Counted from the stretch's first letter, positions 1-8,348 are shown. The stretch is DNA of 64,000 bases from Phycisphaerales bacterium (GCA_003142595.1 PLMU01000014.1:1-64000); one strand, 5' to 3'. Numbers and translations: made by a program. The notes: a model not told the origin generated them from the sequence alone.

Positions 1-39
1 GATTCGCTTGATAACCTGTAAGAAAAAACCAGCGCATCA

Positions 40-72
40 AAAAAGGGTTGGCTTCTTCTTCCGACCCTTTTT
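40..72. terminator. bidirectional intrinsic terminator
   Basis: A 12-bp stem (A-rich left arm 40-51, T-rich right arm 61-72, one G-T wobble) closes a 9-nt CTTCTTCTT loop. The A and T runs make it terminator-like on both strands. It lies just past the stop of the leftward PEP-CTERM gene and could also end a gene entering from the left edge. Confidence 0.7.
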
Positions 73-106
73 CGTTTCACCGGTTGTAAAACTTCTAATC
101 TTCTTC

Positions 107-544
107 CTATTTTTTACGTAAAAGAGCTAATGCTCCAATACAAAGTAATGTCATTGTTGCCGGCTCCGGTATAGGAGTCTGCGCAGTACTGTATGTCCCA
201 ACGCCCGTAAAGGAGGGAATCTCGAAACCAAATTCTGCCTCGGCTCCAATAGCTATTGGAGAACCTGTGCCGATGTAGTAGTCAATTGTTCCGACGTAAC
301 CTGATCCGCCGCCTGGTATCAGTCCGGCTATAGGATCAGTTACTATAAATGTCCAGTCAGTCGGGGCTATTACATTTGTGTGCGAAATCGTGAATGCATC
401 GGCCATCCCGACATCAATATGATAACCCGTCCAGGCAAAATCTGTATCGTTGTTCAACGTCTCATCGAACCAAAGAGCCGCATTAACCAAAGTGGGAATA
501 GCCAAAAAGGCTGCAAGAATTGCAACTAATAACTTCTTCTTCAA
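107..544 (-). CDS. PEP-CTERM sorted secreted protein
   Basis: Small exported protein of unknown function. The N-terminus has Lys residues followed by a hydrophobic signal segment ending near VNA. The C-terminus has the PEP-CTERM signature: the PEP motif (PIPEPATM), a hydrophobic helix, and a terminal RKK. Family knowledge: such tags are recognised by an exosortase and direct proteins to the cell surface or exopolysaccharide. The body is Gly/Thr-rich and beta-like with no catalytic motif. I chose the TTG start at 544 because GGAGGTGA sits 8 bases upstream; an in-frame ATG at 559 would give 150 residues but overlaps that ribosome site. The gene is monocistronic, with a promoter at 601-628 and a terminator at 40-72. 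Substrate or role is not recognisable. Confidence 0.85.
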   Translation of the reverse strand: MKKKLLVAILAAFLAIPTLVNAALWFDETLNNDTDFAWTGYHIDVGMADAFTISHTNVIAPTDWTFIVTDPIAGLIPGGGSGYVGTIDYYIGTGSPIAIGAEAEFGFEIPSFTGVGTYSTAQTPIPEPATMTLLCIGALALLRKK

Positions 545-600
545 TGTCTTCACCTCCATAATCTATGCGGAGTCTACAAACTCCACAAATACTATAGCAA

Positions 601-628
601 ATTGTATCACAATCCGGCCTCCTGTCAA
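601..628 (-). promoter_or_regulatory. sigma70-type promoter of the PEP-CTERM gene
   Basis: Read leftward: TTGACA (628-623), a 16-bp spacer, then TACAAT (606-601). The untranslated leader of about 50 bases holds a small GGAGT/ACTCC hairpin (569-584) before the ribosome site. Confidence 0.6.
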
Positions 629-769
629 GAAAATTTTTTTATAACTTCTTATTAATTAAGTACATAACATATCCAAATCACTATATGTATGAAATTCATC
701 CGGGTTGTATCGAATTTCTCTTAAAAATTAACACAAGTTCAATTTTAACGGCACTTTAAGCGAAATAAC

Positions 770-796
770 TTGCAAAAATAGGCGGTTTTCTATAGA
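770..796 (+). promoter_or_regulatory. possible ffh promoter
   Basis: TTGCAA at 770-775 and TATAGA at 791-796 with a 15-bp spacer, shorter than ideal. Transcription would begin only about 5 bases before the ffh ATG at 809, and no Shine-Dalgarno sequence is visible, so the mRNA may be nearly leaderless. Confidence 0.35.
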
Positions 797-808
797 ATCA
801 GCCCCCTT

Positions 809-2236
809 ATGTTTGATGCCCTGACAGAAAAATTTAATAATGTATTTCGCGTGCTGACAAATCGCGGCCGGATTACTGAAGCGAATGTCTCAGATGCTAT
901 GAACGATGTCCGCAAGGCATTGCTCGAAGCGGATGTTAATTATCACGTCGCCAAGCAATTCTGCAAAGATGTCAGGCAGGCTGCTATCGGTGCTGAAGTT
1001 ATAAAATCCCTGCATCCCGGCCAGGTAATGATAAAAATCGTCAATGACGAACTGACCAAACTGATGGGGCCGGAAGATTCGAAGATTTATTTTGTTTCGC
1101 CGGGTCCTACAGTTGTTCTTCTTGCAGGTCTGCAGGGCAGCGGTAAAACCACAACCGCAGGTAAGCTCGGCAAATATATCGTCTCAAAAGGCAAAAAAAC
1201 TCTCCTCGTGGCAGATGATCTCCAAAGGCCTGCGGCTATCGACCAGCTCATTGCTCTCGGCCAGCAGTTAAACATAGATGTTTACAGCGAGCAGGGGTCG
1301 AAAGATCCTGTAAAGGTCGCTAAAAACGCCTTAAAACACGCTAAAGACAATAGTTACGAAGTTGTCATTCTCGACACCGCAGGCAGATTGCACGTCGATG
1401 AAGAGATGATGGCCGAAGTTGCCAATGTCGCAAAAGCCACCAGCCCTCATCAAATTTATCTCGTCTGCGACTCGATGACCGGCCAGGATGCTGTCAACAG
1501 TGCAAAGGAATTCAACGAAAGACTCGAACTGGACGGCGTAATCCTTACAAAACTTGACGGCGACGCCAGGGGCGGAGCGGCTCTGAGCATAAAAGCCGTT
1601 ACCGGAAAACCAATAAAATTTATTGGTGTCGGCGAAAAATTAGACAAACTTGAGGAGTTCCACCCCGACCGGATGGCAAGCAGAATCCTCGGAATGGGCG
1701 ACGTTGTCAGCCTTGTCGAGAAGGCTCAGGAGCAGTTTGACGCCGTAGAAGCCGCGAAAATGCAGCAAAAAATGGCAAAAGGCACGTTTGGCTTCGATGA
1801 TTTCCTAAAGCAGATGCAAACTGTCCGGAAAATGGGTGGGTTGGCTGATATGCTCAAAATGCTGCCGGGAATGGGCAGTAAAATGGCAGGTATGGACATC
1901 GATGACAACGAAATGTTAAAAATAGAAGCAATAATTCACTCAATGACACTTGAGGAAAGAAAAAATCCCGATATAATCAACCCCTCGCGCAGGAGGCGCA
2001 TCGCCGCAGGTTCCGGCAGAGACCAATACGATGTATCAGGTTTAATAAAGACTTTTGAACGCAGCCGTGATATGCTTAAGGCCCTTTCGGGCGGAGCAAT
2101 GGGCGGCTTGAAGTCGCTGATGACCGGAGGCGGCATGGACGCCATCGGCTCGATGATGAGTCAGGGACGAAAAATTAAGCAGCGTTCGAGACGTAAACAA
2201 AAAATCGTAAGAAAAGGTAAAATAAGATACCGGTAG
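809..2236 (+). CDS. ffh: signal recognition particle GTPase Ffh (SRP54)
   Basis: Binds SRP RNA and signal sequences of nascent proteins and delivers ribosomes to the membrane receptor FtsY. The order is N-terminal four-helix domain (about 1-90), GTPase domain (about 95-300) with P-loop GLQGSGKTT, DTAGRL and TKLDGDARGG, then the Met-rich M domain (about 325-445) with RRRRIAAGSG. The 475-residue length includes a basic Arg/Lys tail typical of RNA-binding Ffh ends. First gene of a rightward translation cluster (small ORF, rpsP, trmD, rplS, yraN, tatD). No clear ribosome site precedes the ATG. Identity is certain. Confidence 0.98.
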   Translation: MFDALTEKFNNVFRVLTNRGRITEANVSDAMNDVRKALLEADVNYHVAKQFCKDVRQAAIGAEVIKSLHPGQVMIKIVNDELTKLMGPEDSKIYFVSPGPTVVLLAGLQGSGKTTTAGKLGKYIVSKGKKTLLVADDLQRPAAIDQLIALGQQLNIDVYSEQGSKDPVKVAKNALKHAKDNSYEVVILDTAGRLHVDEEMMAEVANVAKATSPHQIYLVCDSMTGQDAVNSAKEFNERLELDGVILTKLDGDARGGAALSIKAVTGKPIKFIGVGEKLDKLEEFHPDRMASRILGMGDVVSLVEKAQEQFDAVEAAKMQQKMAKGTFGFDDFLKQMQTVRKMGGLADMLKMLPGMGSKMAGMDIDDNEMLKIEAIIHSMTLEERKNPDIINPSRRRRIAAGSGRDQYDVSGLIKTFERSRDMLKALSGGAMGGLKSLMTGGGMDAIGSMMSQGRKIKQRSRRKQKIVRKGKIRYR

Positions 2237-2352
2237 AAAAAAGATTATCTCTGACGGAATTTCTCGAAAAAGTCGCTCAAAAAACCGATGACAGTTTCGG
2301 CAAACAGTTCAGAGGTTTTTTCGCGGACAACAAAGGCTCAGCTGAACTTGCT

Positions 2353-2550
2353 ATGCTGGCCAGTCCCTCGAAGGATGAAGTTGAGCAGTTGAAAAAAGCA
2401 GTCGCGATAATGACGGCTGATGAAATAAAAAACGCCGGCTCGCTTACTGATGAGCAGGTGAAAAAAATCGCTCAGGACGCCGGAATTGATTTGGCTCTTT
2501 TTGCGATTTTTATTAACGGTTACGCTTTAAATTATAAACCTGTTTCCTGA
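2353..2550 (+). CDS. small uncharacterised protein between ffh and rpsP
   Basis: Unrecognised acidic, helical small protein. From the only conventional start (ATG 2353) it has 65 residues. The open frame, however, continues protein-like to a stop at 2218-2220 and reads about 42 further residues (SLTEFLEKVAQK, FGKQFRGFFADNKGS) with no ATG, GTG or TTG. The true start is probably non-canonical (ATA at 2227, 9 bases after AAAAGG, or CTG at 2251), giving about 100-108 residues. The position between ffh and rpsP suggests cotranscription with the translation machinery. It does not resemble RimM or the KH-domain protein often found here. A sequencing error hiding a start is also possible. Confidence 0.65.
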   Translation: MLASPSKDEVEQLKKAVAIMTADEIKNAGSLTDEQVKKIAQDAGIDLALFAIFINGYALNYKPVS

Positions 2551-2598
2551 AGACACAGTGTCTGACGGAAAATTGATTATATACAGAAAGGGAAAGTT

Positions 2599-3117
2599 AT
2601 GGCATTAAAATTGAGACTTATGAGAATGGGGCGAAGGCACAAGCCTTACTATCGCCTCAACGCGATTGATTCTCGCACGCCTCGTGACGGCAGAATCGTC
2701 GAAAAGCTGGGTCATTACGACCCCATCGAGAAAGAACAGTCAAAGCAGCTGGTTCTTAACAAAGAGAGAATTGAATACTGGCTGGGCGTCGGCGCTGTGC
2801 CGAGCGATACTGTTGCAGAACTGATTTCCAGAATCGGAATCGTCAGCAAACATTACCAGGAAAGATTGGCCCATAAGAAAAAAGCACGCGAAATAGCCAA
2901 GAAGAAGGGCTTGCTTTACGATAATACACAAAGAATAGTGGCAAAGAAAGCCGCTGAAAAAACCGAAGCCGAAACAAAAGCCAAAGCTGATGCCGAAGCA
3001 AAGGTAAAAGCAGAAGCTGATGCCAAAGCCAAAGCCGATGCGGATGCAAAAGCAAAAGCCGAGGCCGAAGCAAAGGCCCAGGCCGATGCTGAAGCACAGC
3101 CCAAGGCTTCTGAGTAA
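2599..3117 (+). CDS. rpsP: 30S ribosomal protein S16 with long Ala/Lys tail
   Basis: Small-subunit ribosomal protein S16, needed for 30S assembly. The first ~85 residues match the family (start MALKLRLMRMGRRHKPYYR, then D.R.PRDGR..E..G.YDP). The usual length is about 80-90 residues; here it is 172. Residues from about 112 onward are a low-complexity repeat of AKADAEAKAKAE type, likely helical and highly charged. Ribosome site AAAGGGAAAG precedes the ATG. It is followed 12 bases later by trmD; rimM, normally in between, is missing. Confidence 0.97.
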   Translation: MALKLRLMRMGRRHKPYYRLNAIDSRTPRDGRIVEKLGHYDPIEKEQSKQLVLNKERIEYWLGVGAVPSDTVAELISRIGIVSKHYQERLAHKKKAREIAKKKGLLYDNTQRIVAKKAAEKTEAETKAKADAEAKVKAEADAKAKADADAKAKAEAEAKAQADAEAQPKASE

Positions 3118-3132
3118 TTAAAGTAAGAAGTG

Positions 3133-3837
3133 ATGAGAATAGATGTTCTTACGCTTTTTCCGGATATGTTTGCCTCGCCGCTGAGTCTTTCAATAGTAAA
3201 GCGTGCTCAGCATCGCGGATTGGTTCAGATAGCTCTTTCAAATATCAGAGATTTTGCCGCAAACAGTTATAAAAAGGTCGATGATACGCCTTACGGCGGC
3301 GGGCCGGGAATGGTAATGATGCCCCGGCCGGTTCTCGAATGTCTCGAGAATGTTCAAAAGCAGGAATCCCTAAACGGACGGGTTATCCTGCTTACACCGC
3401 AGGGCAGAAAATTCGACCAGAAGCTTGCCAAAGAATTGGCGGCAGAGCAGCGAATTATTCTCATCGCCGGCCATTACGAAGGCTTTGACGAAAGAATAAG
3501 AATCGTTGCAAATGCCGAAGAGGTTTCAATCGGCGATTATGTCCTCAGCGGCGGAGAATTGGCCGCGATGGTGATAATCGACGCGGTTGTAAGACTTCTG
3601 CCCGGTTCTTTAGGCGACGAAGACTCGGCGGCAAACGACTCTTTCAGTGACGGACTTCTTGAATATCCGCAATATACCAGACCTGAAGAGTTTAACGGTT
3701 TAAAAGTGCCTGATGTGCTGCTTAGCGGCAATCACGCACAAATTGATAAATGGCGAAAACAGCAGGCGATTGAAAAGACAAAGGCAAATAGGCCTGATCT
3801 GCTGGACGATAATAAAAAATCAGAAAATAAGATATAA
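3133..3837 (+). CDS. trmD: tRNA (guanine-37-N1)-methyltransferase
   Basis: Methylates G37 of tRNAs reading CNN and some other codons, using S-adenosylmethionine in a trefoil-knot fold, and prevents +1 frameshifting. Hallmarks: [13 protein letters not shown] at the start, YGGGPGM, the knot region [10 protein letters not shown] and [10 protein letters not shown], and the DSF loop before the C-terminal domain. Length (about 234 residues) is normal. A GTG at 3130 is directly in front of the ATG at 3133; the ATG is preferred because the family begins M-R/K-I-D. Part of the rpsP-trmD-rplS operon. Confidence 0.97.
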   Translation: MRIDVLTLFPDMFASPLSLSIVKRAQHRGLVQIALSNIRDFAANSYKKVDDTPYGGGPGMVMMPRPVLECLENVQKQESLNGRVILLTPQGRKFDQKLAKELAAEQRIILIAGHYEGFDERIRIVANAEEVSIGDYVLSGGELAAMVIIDAVVRLLPGSLGDEDSAANDSFSDGLLEYPQYTRPEEFNGLKVPDVLLSGNHAQIDKWRKQQAIEKTKANRPDLLDDNKKSENKI

Positions 3838-3849
3838 GGAGTATAATAA

Positions 3850-4218
3850 GTGAGAAATGCATTACTTGATGCAGTAGAAAAGAAAAGTCTTAAAGAAAAA
3901 CTTCCATACTTTGAAGTTGGCGATACGGTTGACGTTCTTTGTAAGATAGCCGAAGGCGAAAAGACGCGTATTCAGATTTTTGCCGGCGTTGTTATCGCCC
4001 GCAGCGGAGCCGGAATGAATGAGCATTTTACCGTTCGCCGAATCGTGGAAGATGAAGGCGTTGAAAGAACTTTCCCGATTAATTCGCCAAATGTTGTCGA
4101 TGTCAAGCCGATAAGAAGCGGCAAGTCAAGACGCGCTAAGCTGTATTACCTCAGGAAACGTACAGGTAAAGGCGTCAAACTTTCGCAGAAGCGATCGGAG
4201 CATACTGCCAGCGCATAA
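3850..4218 (+). CDS. rplS: 50S ribosomal protein L19
   Basis: Large-subunit protein at the 30S-50S interface. Starts at GTG 3850, supported by AAGGAG at 3836-3841. Family signatures are FEVGDTVDV, the VIARSGAGMNEHFTVRRI region (canonical GxGxxxTFTVRRI) and the basic end RRAKLYYLRKRTGK. At 122 residues it is slightly longer than the usual 113-118 through a short C-terminal tail. Downstream of trmD, as in most bacteria. Confidence 0.97.
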   Translation: MRNALLDAVEKKSLKEKLPYFEVGDTVDVLCKIAEGEKTRIQIFAGVVIARSGAGMNEHFTVRRIVEDEGVERTFPINSPNVVDVKPIRSGKSRRAKLYYLRKRTGKGVKLSQKRSEHTASA

Positions 4219-4224
4219 GGAAAC

Positions 4225-4617
4225 GTGTTTCTTTTAGGAAACAAACGAGAAAAACTTCTGTCTGATACCCGTCTGCTCGGCACCTGGGGGCAAAAGCAGT
4301 GCGAAAAGTTTCTTAAGCGGCAGGGTTATAAAACTCTAATGCAGAATTTTTCCTGCAAAGCCGGCGAGATAGACCTTATTATGACCGCCGGCGATGGAAC
4401 GGTGGTCTTTGTCGAAGTCAAAGCCAGGGCCGATGAGAGATTCGCCGACGCCGAAGCGGCCGTTACATCCGCAAAAAAGCATCGAATGACAAAGACAGCA
4501 AATCTTTTCGTAAGAAAATACAAACTCGAAAATCACCCTCTGCGTTTCGATATCGTCATAGTATTACTCGGTAAAAAAGGAAAAGCGGATATTAGGCATT
4601 ATGAAAATGCCTTTTAA
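4225..4617 (+). CDS. yraN: UPF0102 (YraN) family nuclease-like protein
   Basis: Small protein of the UPF0102/YraN family, which has an Endonuclease-like (PD-(D/E)XK/Holliday-junction resolvase) fold; its biological role is not established. Visible core: G..GE..C..FL...GY.....NF.CKAGEIDLI and FVEVKAR, supplying the E...D...E-K catalytic pattern. Starts with GTG at 4225, four bases after TAAGG and 6 bases behind rplS, so it is translationally close to the ribosomal operon. Length of 130 residues is typical. Confidence 0.92.
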   Translation: MFLLGNKREKLLSDTRLLGTWGQKQCEKFLKRQGYKTLMQNFSCKAGEIDLIMTAGDGTVVFVEVKARADERFADAEAAVTSAKKHRMTKTANLFVRKYKLENHPLRFDIVIVLLGKKGKADIRHYENAF

Positions 4618-4623
4618 TAACCA

Positions 4624-5397
4624 ATGGAACTGATCGATACACATGCTCATTTGACTTATAAGGGATTGATGGAATCTCTTGAAGCTGTCTTGTCCCGAAG
4701 CACCCAGGTGGGCATAACAAAATGTATAACCATAGGAACAGACGCCGAGCATAACGAGAAAGTCATCTCGATAGTTGAAAAGCATCCGAATCTTTACGCC
4801 GTTTTGGGAATACATCCTCATCACGCCTCCCAGTTTGCCCCGGCCGATTTGCAGCGGCTCAAAGAGCTGACGAAACACGAAAAAGTTGTCGCACTCGGCG
4901 AGACAGGTCTGGATTTTCATTATAATTTTTCAAAACCAGATGCGCAGAAAGACCTTTTTAAAACTTTTCTGGAAATATCCTCCGAAAAAAAATTGCCGAT
5001 AATCATTCATACCAGAGACGCTTTTGATGAAACGATGGAGATTATCGATAAATTCGCCGACAAGAACACAAAGATTGTTTTTCACTGCTGGGGCGGAACT
5101 GTCCAGCAGACCAAGATTGTTCTCGACAGGGGGTTTTATATTTCTTTCACAGGCATTGTAACATTTAAAAATGCCGAGCAGTCAAGAGATACAGCCAAAA
5201 TTGTGCCGCTTGAAAGAATGATGATTGAAACAGACAGTCCTTTTATGTCTCCCGAGCCTATGCGCAAGCAGAAAATAAACGAACCTGCACTGCTGATTCA
5301 CACCGCAGCCAAAATCGCGGAGTTGAAACAAATGCCTCTGGAAATATTTGCCAGTGAAGTGACAAAAACCACAAAGCAATTCTTTAATCTGCCTTAA
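4624..5397 (+). CDS. tatD: TatD family metal-dependent hydrolase/DNase
   Basis: TIM-barrel metal-dependent hydrolase of the TatD/YcfH family, several members of which are 3'-5' DNA exonucleases or D-aminoacyl-tRNA deacylases. The amino end IDTHAHLTY carries the HxH metal pair. GETGLDFHY carries the metal-bridging Glu, IIHTRDA and FHCWGG supply further His ligands, and ETDSPFM supplies the Asp. Length (257) is standard. It lies 6 bases after yraN, probably last gene of the cluster. The 3' end overlaps the convergent E2 gene by 14 bases. Confidence 0.95.
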   Translation: MELIDTHAHLTYKGLMESLEAVLSRSTQVGITKCITIGTDAEHNEKVISIVEKHPNLYAVLGIHPHHASQFAPADLQRLKELTKHEKVVALGETGLDFHYNFSKPDAQKDLFKTFLEISSEKKLPIIIHTRDAFDETMEIIDKFADKNTKIVFHCWGGTVQQTKIVLDRGFYISFTGIVTFKNAEQSRDTAKIVPLERMMIETDSPFMSPEPMRKQKINEPALLIHTAAKIAELKQMPLEIFASEVTKTTKQFFNLP

Positions 5398-6079
5398 CTT
5401 GCCCCGTCAGTTTTTGAGGATTTGAAACAAGACTTGTTATTTCAGTAAGAAATCCGGCGGCATAATCCGGCGTTACGATTCTATGGTCTGCCGTAAGGCC
5501 GAACTCAACGATTTTTCTTGAAGTTACAGCGCCATCGCGGAATATCGGTTCTTCAATTATTTTTCCTACTGCAACAATACTGCACTGTCCTGGCGAAGGT
5601 ATCGCAAGGAACGAATCGATGCCGAACATTCCCAGCGCCGACAATGTGGTGCACGCCCCCGTCAAATCGTCGAGGCTCAATTTATTATTTTTTGCCTTTT
5701 CTATAAGTTCGATAGTATTTTTCGCGATATCCGCAAGGCTTTTATTATTTGCGTTTTTCACTACCGGCACAACAAGGCCCTTTGGCGCGGCAACGGCAAG
5801 GCCGATATTGACAGTTTCGGCGATTTCAATATAGTCGCTTTTAAAGCTCCCGGCCATCAGCGGAAATTTTTCGACAGCCCCAGCCATAGCGCGGATAAAA
5901 AAGTCATTCATCGAAATTCTTGTTCCCAGTTGCTTGCTCAGTGTTCGGCGCAAATCGGCAATTTGGCTTACATCTGCCTTTGCCATCATGTAAAAGCAGG
6001 GCTGTGTCTGTTTGGATTCGAGCATACGCTGACTGATGAGTTTTTGTATCCTGGTCAGCGGTATTTGTGTTTCGGACAT
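5384..6079 (-). CDS. stand-alone 2-oxoacid dehydrogenase E2 catalytic domain, atypical
   Basis: Corresponds only to the acyltransferase core of E2 (CoA-dependent acyltransferase fold). There is no lipoyl domain and no peripheral-subunit-binding domain, and the protein is only 231 residues. Matches include PLTRIQKLISQRM at the start, GLVVPV in the middle, LGMFGIDSF, and the active-site region ADHRIV. In normal E2 the catalytic His is followed by V-V-D-G; here His199 is followed by I-V-T-P, so the conserved Asp and Gly of HxxxDG are gone. No E1 or E3 gene is nearby. It follows the TlpA-like gene by 10 bases. It may bind CoA or act in a scaffold, or be an acyltransferase with altered chemistry; function unknown. 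Confidence 0.85.
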   Translation of the reverse strand: MSETQIPLTRIQKLISQRMLESKQTQPCFYMMAKADVSQIADLRRTLSKQLGTRISMNDFFIRAMAGAVEKFPLMAGSFKSDYIEIAETVNIGLAVAAPKGLVVPVVKNANNKSLADIAKNTIELIEKAKNNKLSLDDLTGACTTLSALGMFGIDSFLAIPSPGQCSIVAVGKIIEEPIFRDGAVTSRKIVEFGLTADHRIVTPDYAAGFLTEITSLVSNPQKLTGQVKAD

Positions 6080-6089
6080 TGGTCAGCCG

Positions 6090-6764
6090 TTATTGAGCAA
6101 GAATTATGGATTTCATTTCGCTTAGAGGCATACCGCCTTCGCTAACAATTTTTAACGTGCCGTCAGGCCTGATAAAAAATGCCGTTGGAATGCCCCTGAT
6201 ATTACTGAAAGGAGCAGGCAGACGCCCCTGATACGAAATAACTGTATAAGTCATATTTCTTTTCTCAGCCGTTGATTTGACGACATTGTCCGGCTCATTT
6301 GAAATCGCCAGGATAGCCAGTTTGTCTTCTTTTATAATATCGCGAAGAGCGACAAGATGAGGAACTTCCTCCATACAGGGCACGCACCACGTTGCCCAAA
6401 AAACAACCATCACCTCTTTGCCGCGATAGTCCGACAGGCTTTGTGTTTTGCCGGTTATGTCTTGAATTTTAAAGTCCGGCATTTGTTTGCCGTAAAAATT
6501 TCCCAAAATAGGATTCCAGCTGTTTCTGTTCAAAATAATTTCTTCAAGAGATTTTGAGATAACAGGATTTTGGGCAGGAGGTTTCACAGTGGCAGCAGTT
6601 TCGGTGGAAGGTTTGGAAACAGCAGGAGTTTCGGCAGGAGGTTTGTTTTCTTTCGGAGTTGTTGAAGCCGGCACAGGCGGAGATTTTTTTCTGCAGCCGT
6701 TTAACCCGACGGAAGATGCCAGACAAAAAACCATTAGTAATAAAAACATTTTTTTGATTGTCAT
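6090..6764 (-). CDS. TlpA/ResA-type thioredoxin-fold lipoprotein
   Basis: Membrane-anchored thiol-disulfide protein of the TlpA/ResA family, acting outside the cytoplasm. From the chosen start (ATG 6764, GGAG upstream) it has a signal peptide ending in the lipobox-like VGLNGC. A Pro/Thr/Lys-rich linker (about 27-75) follows, then a thioredoxin domain with the redox motif WCVPC, the usual cis-Pro in RGIPTAF, and GTLKIVSEGG. A longer in-frame start at 6851 would overlap the end of thrC by 43 bases and bury the signal peptide, so it was rejected. Middle gene of thrC - TlpA - E2. Confidence 0.92.
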   Translation of the reverse strand: MTIKKMFLLLMVFCLASSVGLNGCRKKSPPVPASTTPKENKPPAETPAVSKPSTETAATVKPPAQNPVISKSLEEIILNRNSWNPILGNFYGKQMPDFKIQDITGKTQSLSDYRGKEVMVVFWATWCVPCMEEVPHLVALRDIIKEDKLAILAISNEPDNVVKSTAEKRNMTYTVISYQGRLPAPFSNIRGIPTAFFIRPDGTLKIVSEGGMPLSEMKSIILAQ

Positions 6765-6808
6765 ATTTTTCTCCGGTATACTATCTATTTTTGCTGAAAA
6801 ATCTCTGC

Positions 6809-8167
6809 CTAACTCATCAATTTTATTATCTGCTTCAGATCGTTTGGACATTCGACAGGCGGATTACTGTATTTGCCGCCTTTTTCTTTATGATAGTTGA
6901 CAGTAACATTCGGGTCTTTAAGACAATGCCCCGTCAGCACGCACGCGACGCTCTCATTGGGTTTTATAGTTTTTTCCGCAAGCAGAACACCCAGACCCGC
7001 AATCGTCGCCGCAGACGCCGGCTCGCACCCAAGCCCGTATTTTCCAATCAGCGCCTTTGCGTCAACTATCGCCTGGTCGGATACCGCACGCACAACTCCG
7101 TTGCAGATATCGATTGCCCGCAGACATTTTTTCAGATTCACCGGCCGTGAAATTTCTATCGCCGATGCGCAGGTATGCGGCGAAAATTTCTTCGCCGTAA
7201 GTTCGCCGTAAAAATCGCTGATGATTTTATTATCTACTTTGCCGCCGTTCCATTTCAGTTTTCTTTTGTTCACAAGCTCGGTAAGAGTATCCGCTCCCGT
7301 CGCGTTGATAATTGCAAGTCTCGGTATCTTATTTATCAGGCCCAGCTGCTTCAGTTCGTAAAATGCCTTTCCGAACGCGCTGGAATTTCCCAAATTTCCG
7401 CCCGGCACAACAATCCAGTCCGGCACATTCCACCCCAGCCCTTCGAGAATGCGATACATTATGGTTTTCTGCCCTTCGAGCCGGAACGGATTGAGCGAAT
7501 TAAGAAGATATAATTTCAGTTCGGTGCAAACCGCCTGAACCTGTTTCATACAATCGTCGAAATCGCCGAGTATTTGAATCGTCTTTGCGCCGTAGTCCAT
7601 CGCCTGACTCAATTTTCCAAAAGCGATTCTGCCCGAGCCGATGAATACGGTGCATTTTATTCCGCAGTGATGCGCATACAGGGCGACCGCCGCGCTGGTA
7701 TTGCCGGTAGAAGCGCACGCGCAGGATTTTGCCCCGACCATTTTCGCGTGACTGAATGCCGCCGCCATTCCGTTATCTTTAAACGACCCCGATGGATTAA
7801 GCCCTTCATATTGAAGATGCAGGCAGCCTTTTTTCATCCCGATAAATTCGCCGAGCATATCGTTATGCTCAAGCAGCGTCTGACCTTCGCCGATAGTTAC
7901 CTTGAAGTTATCGTCGCAGAAATCCAGCAGTTCCCGAAATCTCCACACTCCGGAAAAGTCGAGTTTATTGTTTCTTGTTGACCATCGCTTTGCAAAATCC
8001 GAAAGTTTCTTCGGCACATTGATTTGGCCCCAGTCGTATTGGATATCGAGCAGGTCGCCGCATTTCGGGCATTTAAAGAATGATTCGCCGCAGCTAAACT
8101 CCGCTCCGCAGTCCGGGTTAATGCATTTTTGAATCGCTTTTTGATTTTCTGCCATTTTACACTCCAT
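6809..8167 (-). CDS. thrC: threonine synthase
   Basis: PLP enzyme converting O-phosphohomoserine to threonine. A short zinc-ribbon-like N-terminus (CINPDCG...CPKCG) precedes the fold-type II core. The PLP lysine is in NPSGSFKDNG, the Asn/Ser phosphate-binding loop in ASTGNTSAA, and the glycine-rich loop in VPGGNLGNSSA. Length 452 fits ThrC with an N-terminal Zn motif. Two starts are possible: ATG 8167 (AAGGG upstream) or ATG 8155 (GGAG 6 bases upstream, MAENQ). First gene of the leftward operon with the TlpA-like and E2-like genes; promoter at 8192-8220. Confidence 0.96.
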   Translation of the reverse strand: MECKMAENQKAIQKCINPDCGAEFSCGESFFKCPKCGDLLDIQYDWGQINVPKKLSDFAKRWSTRNNKLDFSGVWRFRELLDFCDDNFKVTIGEGQTLLEHNDMLGEFIGMKKGCLHLQYEGLNPSGSFKDNGMAAAFSHAKMVGAKSCACASTGNTSAAVALYAHHCGIKCTVFIGSGRIAFGKLSQAMDYGAKTIQILGDFDDCMKQVQAVCTELKLYLLNSLNPFRLEGQKTIMYRILEGLGWNVPDWIVVPGGNLGNSSAFGKAFYELKQLGLINKIPRLAIINATGADTLTELVNKRKLKWNGGKVDNKIISDFYGELTAKKFSPHTCASAIEISRPVNLKKCLRAIDICNGVVRAVSDQAIVDAKALIGKYGLGCEPASAATIAGLGVLLAEKTIKPNESVACVLTGHCLKDPNVTVNYHKEKGGKYSNPPVECPNDLKQIIKLMS

Positions 8168-8191
8168 TATTTCCCTTTTAGATTAGCGATT

Positions 8192-8220
8192 ATAATAATC
8201 TTTTTATGTTTCATTTGCAA
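8192..8220 (-). promoter_or_regulatory. promoter of thrC operon
   Basis: Read leftward: TTGCAA (8220-8215), 17-bp spacer, TATTAT (8197-8192). It is placed 25 bases before the thrC start, in an otherwise featureless 180-bp divergent gap. Confidence 0.55.
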
Positions 8221-8295
8221 CCTTCATCGGAATTAAAAAAAATCGTCTAAATCAATTGCGTTTTTTTCATTTATCCATTATTTTATAGAAACCTC

Positions 8296-8320
8296 GTCAT
8301 TGCCGCCGAGCCGGGCAATC
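8296..8320. repeat. GTCATTGC...GCAATC REP-like palindrome
   Basis: Single copy of a GTCATTGC ... GGGCAATC imperfect palindrome, the same family as the cluster at 9204-9330. It lies in the gap before the small lipoprotein gene. Confidence 0.55.
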
Positions 8321-8348
8321 TTAAATTTGAATATTCAGGAGCAGAAAA

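Noticed and set aside
2234..2550. Programmed -1 frameshift joining ffh to the small ORF
   Set aside because: The shift would have to occur after the frame-1 stop at 2218-2220, and no slippery heptamer is present between there and the ffh stop.
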